64,000 nucleotides of DNA from Polyporus tsugae. Lineage: Eukaryota > Basidiomycota > Agaricomycetes > Polyporales > Polyporaceae. This document shows, piece by piece, positions 57,201-64,000 of the stretch. Positions within the stretch are counted from its first letter, which is position 1, and each line of letters starts with the position of its first letter. The position numbers and the translations under genes are program-made. The stretch covers positions 1 to 64,000 of the forward strand of contig JAHRBS010000007.1 of the NCBI GenBank assembly GCA_024305745.1, read 5' to 3'. Below the pieces are notes generated by a model. That model ran no database searches, had not been told where the DNA came from, and was given only the letters and a program-made list of their open reading frames with translations.

Positions 57201-58834
57201 CGCGGCGGCGGGCACCGGGTTGAGTACAGCGGACTCGGTGCGGGATGCAGGCTGGGACGGCGGCACCAGACATCGGTAAGTCTCTTGACACCACACACCT
57301 GTTTCGAGCCTTTCCATCGGTCCCAAGCCGGTGTGGCATCTTCTAGGCAGTGCATCATTCCCTCCCTGGTATCCTCACCGCGCTCACGCTTGTCGTCTGC
57401 CTGTGCAGATGACTTGAAGACCGTCCGGCGAGACACGCAAGTCATGCACCGGATGGCACTCGGATGGCACACAACAGATGGTGTCACGATGAGCGCGCGT
57501 GGTGTGGGCGGCCGAGGAGTGGAATGGTCGCGCGCAGCATTCAGGTGAGTCTCTTTAAACCACCATCGGCAACCGTGTTCGCTGACCAAGTACATGTGAT
57601 ATTCGTGGTATTTTGATCTGGTGTATTGCAGATTCAAGACCGCGCGACGCAACATGGACTTTGCCCCGGGTCCGGCGCTGAGGCTTATCGCTTGGCCAGG
57701 GGTATATTTGCATGCAACTTGGCACCATGCTGACGTTTGGCGATATGTCATGCTTCATGTAACTGTACGCGCCAGGGTTGTGTTCAGGAATACACAACAG
57801 ACGGCGTCGGGACGAGCGCGAGCTGCATAGACGGCACGGACAGCCTGAGGGTGTCAGCCGTGCAGGCGTGGAGGGGGTGGTTTGGCAACGCGGGAGAGGA
57901 ATCGCGACCGGGTGAGTCTCCGGCCACCATCAAGTGCTAAGAAGTATGCCTGGTGCTCACCGAGTTTTCATCCAGGAGCTTGCCGAGGTCAAGATGGTGC
58001 GACATGGTCTTCTGTAAGTTTCAAGTTGATTCCATGCTGTGATGTTGGCACATTCACCTGTTGATGCTCGGGAATGGACTTTGCAGACGGTCGTTGTTTG
58101 TTGAGGCACCACACTTGTCCGCGGGTGTATGCGCATCAATGGGAGTTGTGCGCGCCGACGGTACGGAACGCGGGGAGGGTCGCATACGACAATGAGTCTG
58201 GGTCAACTGCGGCAGTGTCGATCCGGGGTGCGTTGTGACTTACGCGGGCTTGTTTGCTGGTTTGTCCCAGTGTTGCCGCGCTGTTTGCGCGTTTGCGAGT
58301 CCCCAACAGCGGGCCTTCCATAAGTTCTTTGTTTTCTAGCCATTTCCTCGGACTGAGCCCGTTCGCACTGGAAGTGGCCGTGGGGTGACGCGGTGACGCC
58401 CGACAACACCATGTTCATGAATTTCGCGCGATGGGACACACTGCCTTTGTGGCTCCAGTGCTGGATATGTACATGTACGAAATGTATCCCTGCTTCACGC
58501 AGAACGTGCTCTGTGGAGACTCACCCGGAAGACACCATCATAGGTGGAGAAAATGACCTGAAGGCTCGCCGGACATCCAGCCCGTATTTCTAGTTCACGG
58601 AGTCCATTCCCAGAGTCCAGAGTGAGGACACGAAAGAATGTCCAGAATAGCCTCTGCAAAAATGCGCGGCGATCGACGAGTGCTCACCGGAAGCACCAGC
58701 ACCCACCCAGAACACGAATGGTCTCGGAGTGCAAGTGTCAGCGTATTGCGTTATAGAGATAGAGAACACAACTGAACAACACGAATCATTCTCTGGCAGT
58801 TCGTGGCCCGAGGACCGCATCGGCACCCGAGCAC
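51291..58834. other. Gene-poor spacer between the two duplicates
   Basis: 7.5 kb with short frames only and no recognised family, apart from a possible spliced gene at 57236-57829 listed below. GT and AG sites are frequent around 57-58.1 kb (GTAAGTCTCTT, GTGAGTCTCTT, GTGAGTCTCCG, GTAAGTTTC followed by T-rich CAG acceptors), so a transcribed spliced RNA is likely there. Confidence 0.45.
57236..57829 (+). CDS. Possible multi-exon gene, unknown family
   Basis: Tentative: an exon ending GACATCG before GTAAGTCTC (57275), an exon from ~57409 reading DDLKTVRRDTQVMHRMALGW to RAAFR before GTGAGTCTC (57545), and an exon from ~57632 reading FKTARRNMDFAPGPALRLIAW and YLHATWHHADVWRYVMLHVT. The three connect in one phase. 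I recognise no domain. The start and 3' end are not defined; further junctions at ~57915, 57983, 58016 and 58086 suggest it continues. It may be a decaying gene. Confidence 0.25.
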
Positions 58835-58926
58835 GAAGTCGGGCCATCGGCTCACCGTCGCCCATAGCCTCGACTTCTCCCCGACGCACACGGGCCATGT
58901 CATCGCGCCGACCTCCGGGCTGCGCA
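58835..58926 (+). pseudogene. Sliver of a third 2OG-oxygenase copy
   Basis: Immediately left of duplicate B the sequence reads SGHRLTV, the same distal motif as at 49094 and 59650, followed by unrelated codons. This suggests an additional rearranged oxygenase fragment abuts the duplication breakpoint. Confidence 0.45.
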
Positions 58927-59856
58927 CCACGTTGACGGAGAACCTGCTGTATTGCAACGGCACCCTGGAGGTCTCATAGTGCGATCTCGCGCTGTATTAC
59001 GGAAGGGGGATCTAAACGAGGTGAGCTATGTGCCAAGATGAGTCACAACTGCGACTCACTGAGCGTTCACATCGTACAGGCGCATCGACCTGTCGAACGC
59101 GACCGCCAACGAGCCTGACGCACTCGACAAGGCGTGCGAACTGGCCCCATTCGGGCGTAAGTTGTAACGACCAGACCGTCTTGGACGAGAGCTACCGCCA
59201 AGCGGGCAAAATGGAGGTCGACGACTTCATGCTTGGGTTCGACGCCGAGCGTGCTGGACTGACCGAGGTCGTACGGACGTTCCCCTCTTCCGGCGTGGGG
59301 GAGAAGTTCGTCAAGGCGGAGCTATACAGGCTGAACGTATATGGTGCGCAAAGTCAGTACATGCGAATGCAAGCATGCCGCAACTAATATAATCACGTAC
59401 CTCATACCCAGGCAAATGCGCATTCTTCAAACCGCATGCTGATACACCGCGCGCCGAGAACATGTTAGGCTCGTTCGTAGTCGTGCTCCCCACTCCCCAC
59501 GAAGGTGGCGCACTCGTCGTCCGCCACGACCAGCGCGAGTGGACCTTCGAGTCTGGCGCACTCTTATCAGAGCCTAGAGCGGCCACCGCACGCGCCACCT
59601 TCGCATCGTTCTTCAGCGATGTCGAGCACAAAGTCGCTCCAGTCAAGTCGGGCCATCGGCTCACCATCACGTAGTACAACCTCTGCTGCTCCCCAACGCG
59701 CACGGCCCATCCTCCAGCCTACGCGCCCTCTGGCACAGCGGCGCGAACAGGTCGACCGTCTCGAGCGCGCTCGTCGCACTCCTCGCGGACCCAAGCATCC
59801 TCCCGTAGGGCTGCAGCACCAGTACCCGCTCCCCAGGTCGGCGCTGCAGGGCTGAC
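58927..59856 (+). pseudogene. Fe(II)/2OG oxygenase remnant, copy B
   Basis: Same order of fragments as copy A and the same inactivating changes: the stop after LEVS, the frame change after FGR, and the TAG right after HRLTIT (59673-59675). Only a few base differences separate the copies. Confidence 0.85.
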
Positions 59857-60496
59857 GGGCGACTCACCGCTTCACTAGCATGCATTACACCCTGTAGCGT
59901 CCCCATCCGACACGCTCCAAGAATCGGTCATCCGCTCCGGGGGCATGCTTCACCAGATGTTTAAGCCGGCGCATAAGTCCAGCGATTAATCTCGCAGATT
60001 GCACCAGGGCACGTCAGCCTTGAAGAGAGCCGACACTGCCAATGTGGAGAGTTCGAGTTGCGCCGGATGTCGTAGGAGCGGTCAACGAGGTCGGCGGTAA
60101 GTCGTGTTGAACGTTGAGCACTAAGAGCACACAGGAGAGCAGCGTGGACGTCAATCGATAATAGGTACTGATGGCGGACGAGGAGGGAGGAGGGAGGTTG
60201 TGGACGCTGTTCAGAACATGTCTCATTGGAGAAGCGCCAGACACAGCCGCGTGTTCGAATCCCGAACAGGGCACGACTCATCCGAAATCTATCCCACTGG
60301 CACGCTGGAGACCTAGAAGTTAGCACAATCGATAGATACACGAGCACACACGGACGCTACAACTACATCAGCAACAAGGATAGCAACAACCAAAGCAACG
60401 ATAGCACGAGCGCAACACGACAGCAGTATTCGTACAACTTATACACATAGCACAACCAGCATGCACACACGAAGCCCAACCACACCGCCCACCCGC

Positions 60497-61575
60497 TCAA
60501 TACAACGCCGTGCCGAACACAGCCCGAATCTGCTGCGAAAAGTCCGTCTGCTTTCTCACCGCGCTCACCGCCAGCTGTCCCGTTCGCGTACCCGGCGACA
60601 GCGGCTGGTGCGCGTGCGCGTGTCCAGCGGCCTGCTGAGCAGCGGGATTCGCGATTGCCCCGTGCGCGACCGAGCAGTAGTTGCACCCGCACACGCACGT
60701 GCCCGAAAACACCACGTTCTCCCTGATCTGGATCAGCTTCGCAGCGGTGTCCCAGCCCAACGCCTCGAGGTCCTGCGCGGAGAGCGGCTGCTCCTGCTGC
60801 GCGAGCGCGCCGAGCGCGGGCGAGGACGATGCGCGCGGCGGGGGTGGAGACGAGCTTCGAGAGCTCGTTAACCGCGCGCTCGCGGAGGTCCTTGAAGAAC
60901 CACATCGTGGACAGGCGCAGGACCGAGATCCACTGCGTCTGCGTGAGGGTGCGGGACAAACCGTATCCGCTGCGTATGCAGGTATATGCGCGATGAGAGG
61001 GAGGGGATCGATGAAGGACGGAGGGAAAGAAAAACGAAGGCGAGCGAAGAACACTATGAACGATGCGTGCAAGGGAAGTAAAAGTAAATGGAAGACTCAC
61101 GAGCGGAACATGACCCACAAGAGGGACCTGAACTCGTCCTCGGTCACACCCTCCAGCTTGATGGGGTTGTCGTCGCTGGAGCCCTCAATGCCATACGCCC
61201 CGTTCACCGGCGGCAACGTGAACGTCGCAGAGAACGCCTCCGAGTCGTGCTCGAACGGCCGACGAGGGACTTTGAACAGCACGTCGTCGACCTGTATCCA
61301 GACGGGCGCGCTCGTTGGGGATCCGGGATAAGGCGCATGCAGATATGGGAGGGCTCACGTACCAAGAAGACGACGTCCTGACAATAGAACTCGTCATCCC
61401 TCCTTGAGGACTTCGGGCTCGAAGAGGTGAACCCCGCAGCAGCAGTAGCCGGAGTTCGATGCACGGAGTTAACCGTTGTGTTCTGCGTATGGGCGACGCC
61501 AGGCGCGGGACTTGGGGGAGAGGAGGAAACCGCGGTGTTGCTCGTCGTTTCTGAGTCCATCTTGAATGCAGTCAT
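60497..61575 (-). pseudogene. BTB/POZ gene 6, frameshifted (copy B)
   Basis: Same structure and same frameshift after RIVLAR as BTB gene 5. Its first exon (from ATG 61575) differs more from copy A than the rest: it keeps GFTSSSPKSSRRDDEFYC where copy A has lost three codons and changed several residues. Confidence 0.75.
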
Positions 61576-61920
61576 GCAGCGTGGTGAGAGACTACTCGAG
61601 CACTGTAGTACGTGCGAGAGGAAGATGAGTGCGAGGGTGCGTTGGGAGATGTGGAGATAAGTACTAGAGGTACTTGGAAACCTTATGCACGAGAATCCCC
61701 GGCCGAAGCTGGGTGGGCGCCGGGGCAGAAGGCTGCCTGATGTTTGCAGGCAGGTCAAAGCTGGAACAAGGGCAGCTGGACAAGTATGCTAGCGCATCGT
61801 GAAGCCTCTTGTCCAGACGGTCGTCGTCAAGAGTAAAGTACAAGACTTGGAGTCGCCAACCTTCGAATTCGCCTGTCGTATAACAAGCGCTGGGCACAAC
61901 TTGTTGCCGTGCTCGCACTA

Positions 61921-62082
61921 CCAATCGTCGGACTACTTACTGTGTTGGTAATGCCTCGTACCTCCGACGCAGGTTGCGGTGATCCTCCCGTGTATGCTCA
62001 CTGTCTATGATGGTACCGCCATCATGCCCTGCATCCATCAGTCACTATTGGAAAGCGTAAGTGGAAATGCTCGTCGAAACAT
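61921..62082. other. Short spacer before the MITE
   Basis: About 160 bp of unique sequence with no feature seen. Confidence 0.4.
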
Positions 62083-62368
62083 TAGGGGTGCTCAATTCTC
62101 GTCGCTCGCTCATTTCGTCGCGCGCCTAAAGAGCGCCTATGGGTTGGCGCGGGAATCCTGGCTCGAGTCGACGGGAAGACCGATTCTATGTATCTCGGGC
62201 ATCCTCCCACCGATTTCGTTCAAACTTCCCAGGGATTTACAGAATAATATATGCGAGCTAGTGGCAGGCTTTGGCAGCGTTGGCACGATATGCGAAGTTG
62301 AGGCGCTCCGTGGGGAGACCCTGAGGCGCCCGACGAGATGAGCGAGCGACGAGAATTGAGCACCCCTA
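62083..62368. mobile_element. MITE with ~40-bp terminal inverted repeats
   Basis: The left end GGGGTGCTCAATTCTCGTCG (62085 onward) and the right end (to 62366) are inverted copies over ~40 bp with about one mismatch. TA flanks both ends (62083-62084 and 62367-62368), as a TA target duplication would. The ~200-bp interior has no transposase. The size and TA site fit a Tc1/mariner-type or similar non-autonomous element. It sits directly after the stop codon of the oxygenase gene. Confidence 0.85.
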
Positions 62369-62379
62369 TTAGACACGAC

Positions 62380-63978
62380 TCAGCTGGAGGCCTGCGTCGC
62401 CCCCATTTGTAATAACGTAGTTATCACCCCCCCTAGTCCCTCCTCTCCCATATCTGGGTCGCCCTTCTCGGACCGACTCCCATGCGGGCCAATCTTCACC
62501 AGCAAACAAACGCGCATATACAACCACTCCAACGTCGCCTCGTTCCCATACGCCACGTACGGCGAGCGCACCCCACCTCCCACATCGTCCAACGTGACCC
62601 AATGCACGGTGAGCCCCACCTCTCCGTCACGCTCGTCGTACTCACGCCCAGTGCGACCGAACCCTCGGCCTCCCGCACTACTAGCAAGCAAGTCAGACAA
62701 GTCGGACCACGGGCCCCGCGCGTCCCCCGGCGTGAACGCGAGACTGCGAGGCAGGACGCTACCCCGGGAGCCCACAAGCTCCCGCGCGGGGTCCTCGACG
62801 GGCAGCGGGCCGAGCTCCACCATCCCGCCGAGCATGATTTCGCCGTCCAGCCCGTCTCGGACGAGCCGCAGGTCCGGCGCCAGCCCGGGCCCGAGCTCGA
62901 TGCAGGCCTCCAGCAGCGCGGCGTCGCTCCCTTTGAGGCGGTCTTGCAGGCCCGCGAGCAGGTCGGGCATGTCCGACGTCCACACCTTCGGAAACGGGTA
63001 GGCGTGGCGCAGCCCGAAGCCCAGAGTGCCGCCCTGGGGCAGGAACGTGGGAGCCTCTAGCAGGAATCCTCTCAGGATTTGGATGGAGGGCGTGCTGGCG
63101 TGGAAGGGGCGCAGCGCTAGGTGGCCGCCCGCGGGAACTGCGGGATGTTCGGCGGCGCCGTAGTACAAGTTGTAGGTGAGGGTAACGCGATGGCCGGAGG
63201 TGACGGGGGCAACCTCGTGCTCGACGTCGCTGAAGAACGCAGCGTAGGCGACGTAGTCCGGGCGCTGGGAGAGCATGTCGGTGGCGTCGAACGGGTGCTC
63301 TATGTTTTCGTGGCGGAAGACGAGTGTGCCGCCCTCGTGTGGGGTCGGGAAGATGACGACGAGGGAACCGAACATGTCCTGAACCCGCGGCGTGTCCTTG
63401 TGTGGCTTCAAGAACGCGCCTTCGCCTGTCAGGATGGACCGTGTATCCGCGAGTACGGCCTACATTCACACCGGAGGAGCGATAGATGAAAGACGATAGA
63501 CGTTGTACTCACCATACACGTTCAACTTGTATAGCTCCGCACGCACGGTGCGCGCCTCGTCGTTCCCAGAGAGCAGACCGAGCCGTACAGCGTCGCGAAG
63601 GTCGGTCCCCTCGAGGTCGAGCCGGGTCATGAAGTCCTCGGAGTCCATCTTTCCCGCCTTGCGGTACGTCTCGTCGAGCACCGTCTCTTCGCCCCTTCCA
63701 AACTTCGCGCGCTCGCACGCCTTCGCGAGTGCCTCTATAGCGCTATTGTCATTGGATGTCGACGCCTCTAGCAGGTCGATGAATCTGCGGGAAGACTGCA
63801 GTAAGAATGACAGATCGAGAGTCTGAGGATTGTCCACGACGCACCGTGCCTCTTTCCTCCCGTAATATAACTTGAATGCGTTTTGGGGCACCTCAAGTAT
63901 ACCACTGCAGTACGGCGGACTCATTGTCAGGGTGGCTTCGAGTCGCTGTAGAAGGGGTAAAGCGGTGTATTCGGCCAT
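62380..63978 (-). CDS. Fe(II)/2-oxoglutarate-dependent oxygenase (prolyl-4-hydroxylase-like)
   Basis: Exons 63978-63513 and 63425-62380 join in phase to 503 aa, with an 87-bp intron. The core shows metal ligands His164 and Asp166 (LKPHKDTPR), distal His225 (SDVEHEV) and Arg235 (SGHRVTL) for 2-oxoglutarate, plus GSLVVIFPTPHEGG, the usual strand text of the fungal family. The C-terminal ~260 aa are family-specific. Substrate unknown; members occur in many copies in Agaricomycetes. It is the only intact member here, two dead fragments lying at 48.4 and 58.9 kb. The MITE ends 12 bp beyond its stop codon, so the 3' UTR likely runs into it. Confidence 0.88.
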
Positions 63979-64000
63979 AATGAAGATGTGTCGCCAGCTG

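Larger units (their letters stand above)
58927..61920. repeat. Segmental duplication, copy B
   Basis: Partner of 48371-51290, same orientation. Near-identical up to ~61396, then diverged to ~61920 with ~50 bp of extra sequence. See copy A. Confidence 0.93.

Noticed and set aside
1..64000. CRISPR arrays, bacterial operators, riboswitches
   Set aside because: The window is eukaryotic nuclear DNA. The only regular short repeats are the telomere and microsatellites.

Overview
The window is one physical chromosome end and the first ~64 kb inside it from a filamentous basidiomycete, most likely an Agaricomycete. The evidence is about 24 CCCTAA repeats at base 1 (G-strand TTAGGG); dense, short introns of 48-110 bp with GT(A/G)(A/C)G(T) donors and CTNA-like branch points; high GC; and gene families typical of that class (OrsD/RecQ telomere-linked helicase, expanded BTB/POZ proteins, single-pass membrane proteins with Ser/Thr-rich ectodomains). 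I cannot name the species.

Layout. 1-146 telomere. 416-6362 (-): a nine-exon telomere-linked helicase that I could splice in phase throughout (1,811 codons), with OrsD-type zinc fingers at the N-terminus and a RecQ-like helicase at the C-terminus. Near-perfect foldback sequences lie in one of its introns and just upstream. 6.7-8.1 kb is a non-coding, repeat-rich and hairpin-rich zone; at 7684-7757 it contains what reads as a complete hammerhead self-cleaving ribozyme, 46 bp from a short interstitial telomeric repeat. 8.6-21.9 kb is the conserved part: BTB gene 1 (+), a Ser/Thr-rich membrane protein (-), RPF2 (-), BTB gene 2 (+), a decayed RING gene (-), queuosine salvage glycosidase QNG1 (-), a MYND-finger protein (+) and the lariat debranching enzyme DBR1 (+). 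21.9-32.5 kb has no gene I can support but holds several perfect 18-23 bp palindromes. At 32.5-35.0 kb is a two-finger C2H2 transcription factor whose large second exon is open in two frames for ~630 codons. At 38.2-40.0 kb is a membrane protein with a beta-sandwich-like ectodomain.

41-64 kb is a gene graveyard and nursery: a broken BTB gene (41.4-42.4), an inverted copy of the BTB-1 upstream region (43.25-43.66), an HSP70 C-terminal pseudogene (45.7-46.5), an intact BTB gene (46.9-47.8), and a ~2.9 kb direct segmental duplication (48.37-51.29 and 58.93-61.92). Each duplicate carries a dead Fe(II)/2OG oxygenase fragment next to a frameshifted BTB gene. A ~280 bp MITE with ~40 bp terminal inverted repeats (62.08-62.37) and an intact member of the same Fe(II)/2OG oxygenase family (62.4-64.0) follow.

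How the parts relate: the housekeeping genes (RPF2, ribosome assembly; DBR1, lariat turnover; QNG1, queuine recovery) share no pathway and appear only as neighbours. The distal 8 kb is a telomere-associated module, and the proximal 20 kb shows repeated duplication, decay and probable gene conversion of BTB and 2OG-oxygenase genes. All splice models were made by eye from consensus sites, reading-phase closure and family resemblance; no database search was run.
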